The position numbers and the translations under genes were made by a program. Below the pieces are notes generated by a model. It had not been told where the DNA came from. It saw only the letters and a program-made list of their open reading frames with translations, and searched no databases. A DNA stretch of 39,725 nucleotides, from the IMG/VR virus record IMGVR_UViG_3300025896_000062, positions 1 to 39,725 of that record; one strand, given 5' to 3'. Below, piece by piece: positions 15,074 to 21,128 of the stretch (position 1 is the stretch's first letter; each line of letters starts with the position of its first letter). Source of the DNA: a virus.

Positions 15074-15576
15074 GCCAGTTCCTGACCCTTGATGCAGCCG
15101 CCCTTGCCCGCGAGTTCGATGCGCTGTTCGCAGCGTATCCCGAAATGGCCGATGACGAGGAACTGCGCCGCGACATGCTCGATGGCGAAACCAGCATCAC
15201 CCGCGTGTTGTTGCACGCTTATGATGTGCTGACTTCCGCCAAGATCGTGCAGGCGGGCATTGATACCGTGCTTGTGGACCTCAAGGCCCGCAAGGACCGC
15301 TTTGCCCGCCGCGAGGACGCCATGCGCTCTCTGATGCTTGGCATCTTGGAAGCGGCGCACCTGCCCAAGCTGGAACTGCCGGTCGCCACGCTCAGCGTCC
15401 GCGACGGCACGACCAGCGTGGCAATCACCGACCTTGAGGCTCTGCCCCAAGGCTACTTCAAAACCATCCGTCAGGCCGACAAGACGGCCATCAAAGCCAG
15501 CTTAGAGCAGGGCGAAGCTATCCCCGGCGCGGAACTCGTGACCGGCGAACGCAGCCTTACAGTGAGGAACAAATGA
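15070..15576 (+). CDS. Siphovirus Gp157-family protein, 168 aa
   Basis: The body matches Gp157-type proteins: an N-terminal helix, a long charged coiled region (G-I-D-T-V-L-V-D-L-K-A-R-K-D-R-F-A-R-R) and a C-terminal L-P-x-x-Y-F-K-T-I-R-Q-A-D-K-T-A-I-K segment with K-A-S-L-E-Q-G-E-A-I-P-G-A. The GTG at 15070 overlapping the previous stop is the likely start. In many phages this gene is adjacent to an annealing recombinase, as here. The role is unclear; in Streptococcus it was linked to phage resistance when expressed by the host. Confidence 0.88.
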   Translation: MSQFLTLDAAALAREFDALFAAYPEMADDEELRRDMLDGETSITRVLLHAYDVLTSAKIVQAGIDTVLVDLKARKDRFARREDAMRSLMLGILEAAHLPKLELPVATLSVRDGTTSVAITDLEALPQGYFKTIRQADKTAIKASLEQGEAIPGAELVTGERSLTVRNK

Positions 15577-16247
15577 TCGAACATTCAGAACAAATCACCG
15601 AACTGACCAAAGCCTTGGTCATCGCTCAGACCCACCTCGGCGGTGTGGTCAAGGACGCCAAGAATCCGCACTTCAAGTCGCAGTACGCGACCCTGGGCGC
15701 GGTGATGCTTGAGGCGCGGCCGGCGCTCAACACGGCGGGCATCGCGCTCAGCCAAGCACCGGGTCGGCTGCGCGATGGGTTGATCGAAATCACCACCACG
15801 CTGCTGCACGGCGAGAGCGGGCAGTGGATGTCCTCAACGCTGGAAGTGCCGGTCTCGAAACGTGACCCGCAGGGCGTTGGCTCAGCCATCACCTACGGGC
15901 TGCGCTATTCGCTGCAAGCCATGTTGGGCATCCCCAGCATTGACGACGATGGCGAAGCCGCCATGGACCGCGATGCTGCCCCCACTGCGGCAATTGCACC
16001 GCCCAAGCCCGCAAGCAAGGCAGATGCCCGCGTCACTTATGACCGGCTGTCAAAGGCCAACCGTGAGATCAAGACCAGCGACGAGTTCAACAAGTTCTGG
16101 ACCAACGCCAAGGTGATCCAGGCATTCAAGACCCTGCCCGAGGATTGGCAGGAAAACCTGTACGCCGAGCGCGACGACAAGTCGGCGGATCTGGATGAAA
16201 TCGAAGACCTGCGGGCCGCTGCGCCCAAACTTGAAGAGGTGATCTGA
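15573..16247 (+). CDS. erf: ERF-family single-strand annealing recombinase, 224 aa
   Basis: Anneals complementary single strands during phage recombination or genome circularisation. The conserved ERF region includes K-N-P-H-F-K-S-Q-Y-A-T-L near residue 28 and G-S-A-I-T-Y-G-L-R-Y-S-L-Q-A-M-L-G-I near residue 102, followed by an acidic D-D-D-G-E-A tail, a Pro/Ala linker and a charged C-terminal domain. Coupled by ATGA to Gp157 and TGATG to the SSB-like gene, giving a compact recombination cassette. Confidence 0.94.
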   Translation: MIEHSEQITELTKALVIAQTHLGGVVKDAKNPHFKSQYATLGAVMLEARPALNTAGIALSQAPGRLRDGLIEITTTLLHGESGQWMSSTLEVPVSKRDPQGVGSAITYGLRYSLQAMLGIPSIDDDGEAAMDRDAAPTAAIAPPKPASKADARVTYDRLSKANREIKTSDEFNKFWTNAKVIQAFKTLPEDWQENLYAERDDKSADLDEIEDLRAAAPKLEEVI

Positions 16248-16495
16248 TGAACGAGCGCATGGACATTGTGAGCCCGCGCCCCGGCAAGGACGGCAAAAAC
16301 TACTTCACCAAGATTGGGTCGGCGTGGCCGACGAAGAACGGCGGCTGGTCGCTAACTTTTGACGCGCTGCCCTGCCCCGCCATCAACGACAAGGGGGTGC
16401 TTGAAACCCGCGTGTTGATGATGCCGCCACGTGACCCGGGCCTGTCGAGCCGCGCACCGGCAAGCGTCATGGACGGCGATGATATTCCCTTTTGA
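16247..16495 (+). CDS. SSB-like small protein with acidic DDIPF tip, 82 aa
   Basis: An 82-aa protein whose last residues, M-D-G-D-D-I-P-F, are the SSB C-terminal tip that recruits DNA-processing enzymes. The body (Y-F-T-K-I-G-S-A-W-P-T-K-N-G-G-W-S-L-T-F-D-A-L-P) is a short beta-rich stretch compatible with a reduced OB fold. It lies directly after ERF, where phages often encode SSB. It is half the usual SSB length, so it may be a mini-SSB or an OB-fold cofactor for the annealase. Confidence 0.72.
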   Translation: MNERMDIVSPRPGKDGKNYFTKIGSAWPTKNGGWSLTFDALPCPAINDKGVLETRVLMMPPRDPGLSSRAPASVMDGDDIPF

Positions 16496-16505
16496 GGAGG
16501 GGGCC

Positions 16506-16706
16506 ATGGGTTACTTCGAGGACTGCAAAGCTGCATTCCTGCGGGCCAGGTCGGAAGATGATTTGAACACCGCATCGCTTATGCTGGAGGACGTTGGCTT
16601 CAACGCCCTCCCCGCCAAGCAACAGGCTGAATTGACGCAACTGGAAGACCAGTTGTGGTCGCAGTTTGAAGACGAGGAGGTCAGCCAATGGGCCGCGCCA
16701 GTGTGA
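16506..16706 (+). CDS. hypothetical acidic protein, 66 aa
   Basis: A 66-aa acidic helical protein (Y-F-E-D-C-K-A-A-F-L-R-A-R-S-E-D-D-L-N) starting at 16506 with GAGGAGG upstream. It overlaps the NinB start by 19 bases. The repeated short helices are consistent with a small helical bundle. No recognised domain. Confidence 0.7.
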   Translation: MGYFEDCKAAFLRARSEDDLNTASLMLEDVGFNALPAKQQAELTQLEDQLWSQFEDEEVSQWAAPV

Positions 16707-17077
16707 GGATCAGGTCGGAAGCCGACCGCAAGTTGATCTTGGATTGGGCCTATCGCGCCCCAAAGGGCACGACCGTGACCTTTAAGGCCGATGCCCGGTC
16801 GCCAGAGCAAAATGATCTGATGTGGGCGCGGCTCACCGACATCAGCCGAGCAGTCGCCTGGTATGGCCGCAAATTGAAGCCCGAGGATTGGAAAACGATT
16901 TTCACGGCCTCGCTGCGAAAGTCGGATGTCATCCCCGGCATTGATCCGGGGACCGTGGTCCCGCTTGGACTCTCAACCTCAGACATGACGGTCAGCGAAA
17001 TGACCGCCCTGCTTGACCTGATCGATGCCTTTGCCGCTGAGCGCGGTGTCACGTTCAAAGAGGAGTTGGCCGCATGA
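16688..17077 (+). CDS. ninB: NinB-family recombination protein, 129 aa
   Basis: Matches NinB (lambda Orf) in layout: I-L-D-W-A-Y-R-A-P-K-G-T near residue 18, R-S-P-E-Q-N-D-L-M-W-A-R-L-T-D-I-S near 37, W-K-x-I-F, and V-P-L-G-L-S-T-S-D-M-T-V-S-E-M-T near 90. In lambda it binds ssDNA and can replace RecFOR to load recombinase. It fits with ERF and the SSB-like protein upstream. Confidence 0.92.
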   Translation: MGRASVRIRSEADRKLILDWAYRAPKGTTVTFKADARSPEQNDLMWARLTDISRAVAWYGRKLKPEDWKTIFTASLRKSDVIPGIDPGTVVPLGLSTSDMTVSEMTALLDLIDAFAAERGVTFKEELAA

Positions 17078-17376
17078 GCCTTACGCAATTCGAAGAAGCC
17101 GTGTTGCCCCTTTACGAGCAGCACCGGGCCGATTGGCTTGAGCAAGCGCGTCAGGAAGCCCGGTTGCTGGCAGAGCGCCACGACTTCGTGACCATTGAAA
17201 TGGTGCGCGAAAGGTGCCCGCCGCCCGCTGGCGTTGATCCTCGCGTCATGGGCGCGGTGTTCACCCGCGCTGAGTGGGAAAACTGCGGCTATGTCATGGG
17301 CAAGCGCAAGGAAAGCCACGGCCGTCCGGTGGCGCAGTTTCGGCGGAAGTCATCAAATGCCGCGAACGCTGCCTGA
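17074..17376 (+). CDS. hypothetical protein, 100 aa
   Basis: A 100-aa protein: an N-terminal helical part (W-L-E-Q-A-R-Q-E-A-R-L-L-A-E) followed by V-T-I-E-M-V-R-E-R-C-P-P-P and D-P-R-V-M-G-A-V-F, then a basic tail (K-R-K-E-S-H-G-R-P-V-A-Q-F). The C-terminal V-M-G-x-V-F...Y-x-x-S-x-R-x-x-x-H-x-R-P-V pattern recurs in small phage proteins near NinB/HNH genes. Function unknown. It overlaps both neighbours. Confidence 0.75.
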   Translation: MSLTQFEEAVLPLYEQHRADWLEQARQEARLLAERHDFVTIEMVRERCPPPAGVDPRVMGAVFTRAEWENCGYVMGKRKESHGRPVAQFRRKSSNAANAA

Positions 17377-17728
17377 GTGGATCGGCAAGACCGCTAACAG
17401 CGCCATCCCGCCTCGCGTCCGGTTGCGCGTGTGGGACCGTTGCGAAGGCAAGTGCGGTGAGTGTGGACGCAAGATCGGCGTCGGTGAGGAATGGATTGTT
17501 GAACACCTGACCGCGCTGATTAACGGCGGAGCCAACCGAGAGACAAATCTCGGGATCACTTGCGGCTGGTGCAAGCCCAATAAGGACGCCCGCGACGTAG
17601 CCGAGAAAGCCAAGGTGGCGCGGGTTCGCTCCCGTCACCTTGGGGTCAAGCAATCAACGCGTCCCATGCCTGGATCAAAAGCCAGCGGCTGGAAGCGCAA
17701 AATGGATGGAACGGTGGTGCCTCGATGA
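17357..17728 (+). CDS. HNH endonuclease, 123 aa
   Basis: HNH nuclease with zinc-binding C-x-x-C pairs (C-E-G-K-C-G-E-C and I-T-C-G-W-C), the catalytic V-E-H-L (first His) and N-x-x-N-L segment, and a basic C-terminus. Starts at the ATG 17357 within the 3' end of the previous gene. It is part of the early recombination operon and not beside the terminase, so it more likely acts in recombination or host DNA degradation than as a packaging partner. Confidence 0.88.
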   Translation: MPRTLPEWIGKTANSAIPPRVRLRVWDRCEGKCGECGRKIGVGEEWIVEHLTALINGGANRETNLGITCGWCKPNKDARDVAEKAKVARVRSRHLGVKQSTRPMPGSKASGWKRKMDGTVVPR

Positions 17729-17865
17729 AACACCCATTGAGATTGGTTATTGGCCTGTGGTCAGCGGCGCTGATCCTGAGCATGGCGGGCATGGTGCTGG
17801 CAGCAGCGCAGCCCAATGCGTGTGATGTGGCGCGGGCTACGCTGCCCAAGGCGGTGCAGCTATGA
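17725..17865 (+). CDS. 46-aa secreted or membrane micro-protein
   Basis: A 46-aa ORF with basic N-terminus (M-K-H-P-L-R), a hydrophobic core (W-S-A-A-L-I-L-S-M-A-G-M-V-L) and an A-A-A-Q-P cleavage-like site before a Cys-containing 20-aa tail. This looks like a signal peptide or membrane anchor with a tiny periplasmic portion. ATGA overlaps on both sides support translation. Function unknown. Confidence 0.65.
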   Translation: MKHPLRLVIGLWSAALILSMAGMVLAAAQPNACDVARATLPKAVQL

Positions 17866-18161
17866 CTGAAATTGACCGGCTCAACATCCACATCAAACTT
17901 CTGACCAGCCGCCTCGACGCCATCGAGGAAATGGTGCGGAAAGACAAGCCCGCGCCGCAACGCGACACAAGCTGGCACCCGTATGATGTTCAGGTCGATA
18001 GCGTGATCGGCGACTACCCAAATGGCGACGAGCGCGTGGTTGTCATGCGCCGCGATGGTATCATCCAAAGCCCGTGGAAAGGCAAAGAACTGTACTGGGG
18101 CGCGAACGGCACCGACACCATCCAAATCATCGCGTGGCGCTACGCCAAGGAGGGCGAGTGA
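17862..18161 (+). CDS. hypothetical protein with N-terminal coiled coil, 99 aa
   Basis: Residues 1-30 form a heptad helix (I-D-R-L-N-I-H-I-K-L-L-T-S-R-L-D-A-I) then a compact Trp/Asp-rich part with V-V-V-M-R-R-D-G. Overlaps its neighbours by ATGA and TGATG. No recognised domain; may oligomerise through the coil. Confidence 0.72.
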   Translation: MTEIDRLNIHIKLLTSRLDAIEEMVRKDKPAPQRDTSWHPYDVQVDSVIGDYPNGDERVVVMRRDGIIQSPWKGKELYWGANGTDTIQIIAWRYAKEGE

Positions 18162-18280
18162 TGGAAGCCCTCGCTGTCACCCTTGTTTTCGTCGGCAGCG
18201 CTGTCACGGGGGCGCTGTTGGGCATCTACGCCAAACTGCACCGCATCGCCTACCACATCGAAAGGCTGGCTGACCAATGA
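18161..18280 (+). CDS. 39-aa membrane micro-protein
   Basis: A 39-aa ORF with one strongly hydrophobic segment (L-A-V-T-L-V-F-V-G-S-A-V-T-G-A-L-L-G-I-Y) and a basic tail, predicting a single membrane span. TGATG overlap upstream and ATGA downstream. Function unknown. Confidence 0.65.
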   Translation: MEALAVTLVFVGSAVTGALLGIYAKLHRIAYHIERLADQ

Positions 18281-18414
18281 CCGACAAACCCAAAACGGGC
18301 TCAAGCGGCTGGTGGGAGAAGAAGCATGAGCGACGTCGTCAAGAAGATCAGAAACGTGTTCGACGACACGGAAGAGATCGCCTCGTGGTGCGACGATACC
18401 TACGAGGGCCGTGA
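18277..18414 (+). CDS. possible 45-aa basic peptide overlapping next gene
   Basis: ORF from an ATG overlapping the previous stop (ATGA at 18277) to 18414. The product is extremely basic, with Arg clusters, in its second half, which is exactly where it overlaps the next gene in another frame. It may be a short coupling ORF rather than a functional protein. Confidence 0.35.
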   Translation: MTDKPKTGSSGWWEKKHERRRQEDQKRVRRHGRDRLVVRRYLRGP

Positions 18415-18652
18415 AACCTACGCGCATTTGCTTGGGCTATATGAAACCGCGCTTGAAGCCGCTTCCGAGATCGAGCGGCTGCGAGCGGCGCTGCATCAAT
18501 GGGACGCTCTGATTGAGCATCAATATACCGGATCACGGCAAGCCATGTCTGACATGGTGGATGCCGCGCAGAACACCGCGCAAATCCTATACGGAGACCC
18601 GCCGTGGCCTGACCCGAAACCACGCGCAGCACTGGAGGCCAAAAATGAGTGA
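18326..18652 (+). CDS. hypothetical protein, 108 aa
   Basis: A 108-aa helical protein with GGGAGAAG 7 bases before the ATG. The central part is a heptad-like A-L-E-A-A-S-E-I-E-R-L-R-A-A-L coil. Its last codons (A-L-E-A-K-N-E) are nearly the same as the end of the Gly-Tyr protein, where the next gene's ribosome site and start are embedded. No recognised domain. Confidence 0.72.
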   Translation: MSDVVKKIRNVFDDTEEIASWCDDTYEGRETYAHLLGLYETALEAASEIERLRAALHQWDALIEHQYTGSRQAMSDMVDAAQNTAQILYGDPPWPDPKPRAALEAKNE

Positions 18653-18965
18653 CAACAAGGAAATGAAAATGGAAAATCTGACTATCAACGGTATCGAATA
18701 CGCACCTGTAAACAAGCCAACCGGCACCCGTGCCGTAGTCGTGGTGGATCGCGGCTGGATTTTCGCGGGTGACGTAACCCGAGCCAATGGTCGCATCTGC
18801 CTGAGCAATGCGCTGCATGTGTTCAAGTGGGAAAACCTCGGCTTCTCAGGAATGATTGCCGACCCGAAGAAGGCCAAGGCCGATCTGCGCCTATGCGCCG
18901 ATGTTGACATGCCGGAAGGTGCGGAAATCTTCTGTGTCCCGGTTGCTGACGGGTGGGGGCTGTAA
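18645..18965 (+). CDS. DUF6948-like conserved phage protein, 106 aa
   Basis: A 106-aa protein with V-V-V-V-D-R-G-W-I-F-A-G-D-V near residue 31, W-E-N-L-G-F-S-G-M near residue 63, and an E-I-F-C-V-P-V-A-D-G-W-G-L C-terminus. This set matches the DUF6948 family of phage proteins, whose function is unknown. The start overlaps the previous gene (ATGAGTGA) and its stop overlaps the Gly-Tyr gene (TAATG). Confidence 0.8.
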   Translation: MSDNKEMKMENLTINGIEYAPVNKPTGTRAVVVVDRGWIFAGDVTRANGRICLSNALHVFKWENLGFSGMIADPKKAKADLRLCADVDMPEGAEIFCVPVADGWGL

Positions 18966-19273
18966 TGGCCCCCGCCACCATGCCTGTCGGCTCCGGCTAC
19001 GGCTACGGCTACGGCTACGGCGACGGCTACGGCTACGGCGACGGCTACGGCGACGGCTACGGCAACGGCTACGGCAGCGGCAACGGCTACGGCTACGGCA
19101 GCGGCAACGGCTACGGCGACGGCTACGGCTACGGCTACGGCAGCGGCAACGGCGACGGCTACGGCTACGGCTACGGCTACGGCAGCGGCAACGGCTACGG
19201 CGACGGTACTGGTTATGGTACTGCTTCACCGCATCGCATGCGCCGCATAGCACTGGAGGCCAAGGATGAGTAG
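18965..19273 (+). CDS. (Gly-Tyr)n low-complexity repeat protein, 102 aa
   Basis: A 102-aa protein with a 10-residue start (M-A-P-A-T-M-P-V-G-S), 38 consecutive Gly-X dipeptides where X is Tyr, Asp, Asn, Ser or Thr, and a short basic tail (H-R-M-R-R-I-A-L-E-A-K-D-E). The start at 18965 couples to the upstream gene as TAATG and the stop overlaps the excisionase gene. Similar Gly/Tyr/Asp repeats appear in other alphaproteobacterial phages next to DUF6948-type genes, without known function. Composition suggests a disordered, sticky, tyrosine-rich chain. Confidence 0.82.
   Translation: MAPATMPVGSGYGYGYGYGDGYGYGDGYGDGYGNGYGSGNGYGYGSGNGYGDGYGYGYGSGNGDGYGYGYGYGSGNGYGDGTGYGTASPHRMRRIALEAKDE
18995..19222 (+). 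repeat. hexanucleotide tandem array GGC-TAC/GAC/AAC/AGC, 38 units
   Basis: Thirty-eight in-frame 6-bp units, mostly GGCTAC with interspersed GGCGAC, GGCAAC and GGCAGC. Higher-order blocks such as GGCAGC-GGCAAC recur several times, showing expansion by duplication. Unit length 6 means copy-number change preserves the frame. Confidence 0.95.
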
Positions 19274-19499
19274 CCCAGCGAGGAGAATGCTGACTCGTGA
19301 GGAAGCTGCCGACTACTGCGGCTTCAAATCGCCAGCCGGGTTTGAAGCACATATCGCAGTTCGGCCAATCCGGTTCGGGCAAAGCGTGCGCTATGATGTC
19401 CGTGACTTGGACGAATATCTGGACCATTTGCGCGAGGCTGGCCCGCGTAAGTCCTTTGCGGAGTTGGCAGGCAATGAAAATAAAGGTCGTCGGGCTTAA
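19266..19499 (+). CDS. xis: excisionase / AlpA-type HTH protein, 77 aa
   Basis: A 77-aa winged-helix protein: M-L-T-R-E-E-A-A-D-Y-C-G-F-K-S near the start and V-R-Y-D-V-R-D-L-D-E-Y-L near residue 50, which is the MerR/AlpA-like excisionase pattern. It overlaps the integrase start by 26 bases. It should direct excision by bending attL/attR. Start couples to the Gly-Tyr gene (ATGAGTAG). Confidence 0.85.
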   Translation: MSSPARRMLTREEAADYCGFKSPAGFEAHIAVRPIRFGQSVRYDVRDLDEYLDHLREAGPRKSFAELAGNENKGRRA

Positions 19500-20538
19500 G
19501 GAGTTCACAGACCGGCATGGCACCAAGCGTCGATACTGGAAGCGCACCGGCACCAGATATGTCGCTATTGATCCGCTGCTGAAGGGCGCTGCCCTCGCCG
19601 CCGAGATTGCCCGCCTGGAAGAAAAGCACCTGCACAAGCTGACCCCAAAAACGGGCACGCTGCGGGCGCTAATAACCGATTACAAAACCCGATCCGAACA
19701 TTGGTCACGCCTCGCGCCACGAACCCGCAAAGATTACGAGCGGGTGTTCTCGTGGCTTGGCGAAGCGGTCGATTCCCCCATCACGCTGCTGACGCCGCAC
19801 GACATTGTGCTGGTGCGGGACAAGGCCAAGGCCCGCTATGAGGCAAAGTTCGCTAACCAAGTGGTCATCACCCTGAAGGCCGTCATGCAACATGGCGTGG
19901 ATTATGGTGAGATCAACACCAACCCTGCGGCCGTGGTCAGCAAGCTGCATGTGCCGATCAAGCGCGGCAACCGCGCCTGCACACCAGAGGAAGCCGCAGC
20001 GCTGCTTGACCATGCCCCAACGCAGTTGCTGCCAGTCATTGCCGTGGCGCTATACTGCGGCGTCCGCGAGGGCGATATTTGCCGCTTGCCGCGCAATGCC
20101 ATCAAGGGTGATTGGCTGGAGTTCACACAAAGCAAGACCAAGCGCTTGCAGGCCAACTTCGTGGTCCCGATGCTGCGGCACACCCTGTCAACACAGTCCC
20201 CACACAATGCCACCACCCTGCTGGCATCCGGGCGCGGGACGCCGTGGACCGAGGAAGGCGTGAAAAGCGCATGGGAGCGGTTGCGGAATGATTTGGAGGA
20301 GCGCGGGCTTTTAGCGCCAGGCGCTACCTTCCATGGGCTGCGTCATACTGGGGCGAGCCTGTTGGCCGATCTTGGCTTTGAGGAAAGCGAGGTCGGGGCC
20401 TTCCTCGGCCATGGCCCAAAAACGGTGTCAGGCCACTATATGAAATCGGCAAAACGGCGGGCGCTGCTCGAAAAAATGGCTCGCGCTTTGGCCGATGCAA
20501 TTGAGTCGGGGCGCACGAAGCGCGAACAAATTAGTTAA
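19474..20538 (+). CDS. int: tyrosine-type integrase, 354 aa
   Basis: Site-specific recombinase for attP x attB. An N-terminal arm-binding part, a SAM-like core-binding domain (D-Y-K-T-R-S-E-H-W), then a catalytic domain with Arg in C-G-V-R-E-G-D-I, H-G-L-R-H-T-G-A, and the C-terminal G-H-G-P-K-T-V-S-G-H-Y with the nucleophilic Tyr. The ATG at 19474 starts M-K-I-K-V-V-G-L-K; the longer open frame upstream is the excisionase gene in another frame. Its last codons overlap the first of three repeats near attP. Confidence 0.95.
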   Translation: MKIKVVGLKEFTDRHGTKRRYWKRTGTRYVAIDPLLKGAALAAEIARLEEKHLHKLTPKTGTLRALITDYKTRSEHWSRLAPRTRKDYERVFSWLGEAVDSPITLLTPHDIVLVRDKAKARYEAKFANQVVITLKAVMQHGVDYGEINTNPAAVVSKLHVPIKRGNRACTPEEAAALLDHAPTQLLPVIAVALYCGVREGDICRLPRNAIKGDWLEFTQSKTKRLQANFVVPMLRHTLSTQSPHNATTLLASGRGTPWTEEGVKSAWERLRNDLEERGLLAPGATFHGLRHTGASLLADLGFEESEVGAFLGHGPKTVSGHYMKSAKRRALLEKMARALADAIESGRTKREQIS

Positions 20539-20718
20539 ACCTTTTGGAAAATTAGTTAAACCGAGTGTCCGCCTGTTCCCATAAAAAGCTGAAAATATCA
20601 ATTAGATCAGGTGGTTGGGCTGGCAGGGGCAGCAGGACTTGAACCCGCGACCCTCGGTTTTGGAGTACTGGGTGATGCCAATATCATCAATGGCTTATCT
20701 ATTTTTGCTAGTTAAACC
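20531..20718. repeat. three direct repeats (T)TAGTTAAACC, candidate integrase arm sites
   Basis: TTAGTTAAACC at 20531-20541 and 20552-20562, and TAGTTAAACC at 20709-20718 (the latter two followed by GA). Two flank one side of the attP core and one the other, as expected for arm-type sites of a lambda-like integrase. Confidence 0.75.
20621..20665. other. attP: attP core, 3' part of tRNA-Trp
   Basis: Read on the minus strand, the 45 bases give C-T-C-C-A-A-A-A-C-C-G (tRNA-Trp anticodon stem-loop with CCA anticodon), a T-arm with GGTTCAAGTCC, and CTGCCCCTGCCA with encoded CCA. It lies 83 bases past int. It would restore the 3' end of a host tRNA-Trp on integration. It is not a complete tRNA. Confidence 0.9.
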
Positions 20719-20758
20719 GACTACGTAAAATCAATGACTTAGCGGCAATCTGGCAAAC

Positions 20759-21103
20759 CTATTCAACGCTTGTCATTACGTCATCGTGCCAGATAGTTTT
20801 GGGTGCCGCCAGCGACTGCGGCGTGGCGCATTGCACACCAGTTGCGGCGTACCCGGCAATGTCTACCCAGGTGTCTTCGTTGCCCGGTGAGGTGCATAGC
20901 CGAGCCAGCTTCAGGGCTACCATGAGCGAGGCCACATCATAGGCTTCCAGACGCCGCCCCTCGGCCAAGAGGTGCCGCCCATTGAGGTAGGCGGTCATAA
21001 TCTGCGCCGTGGTGGCAAAGTTGTCCTCGGGGGTGCCATAGGTCTGGTTGCGGTCGCGCAGCACGGCATTGGCGGCGGCGTCGAGCAGTTCCTTGCGGTT
21101 CAT
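20759..21103 (-). CDS. DUF6378-like protein, 114 aa
   Basis: Contains R-N-Q-T-Y-G-T-P-E-D-N-F near residue 21 and D-V-A-S-L-M-V-A-L-K-L-A-R-L near 53, then E-D-T-W-V-D-I-A-G-Y-A: the DUF6378 signature, similar to small helical bundles of all-alpha NTP-pyrophosphatase type. A nucleotide-related role is plausible but unproven. Start at 21103 has GGAG about 9 bases upstream. It is the last late-side gene before attP. Confidence 0.85.
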   Translation of the reverse strand: MNRKELLDAAANAVLRDRNQTYGTPEDNFATTAQIMTAYLNGRHLLAEGRRLEAYDVASLMVALKLARLCTSPGNEDTWVDIAGYAATGVQCATPQSLAAPKTIWHDDVMTSVE

Positions 21104-21128
21104 GCGGTCGTTAACTCCGGTTAACAGA

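Noticed and set aside
18995-19222. CRISPR-like repeat array
   Set aside because: The 6-bp units have no unique spacers and are in-frame coding sequence.
18891-19658. 255-aa minus-strand ORF with Arg/Ser/Cys repeats
   Set aside because: It is the complement of the Gly-Tyr hexamer array and flanking genes; the sense frame is coupled to its neighbours at both ends.
20621-20700. Complete tRNA gene
   Set aside because: Only the anticodon loop to CCA end is present; the adjoining sequence lacks the D-arm and 5' acceptor strand, so it is an attachment site.
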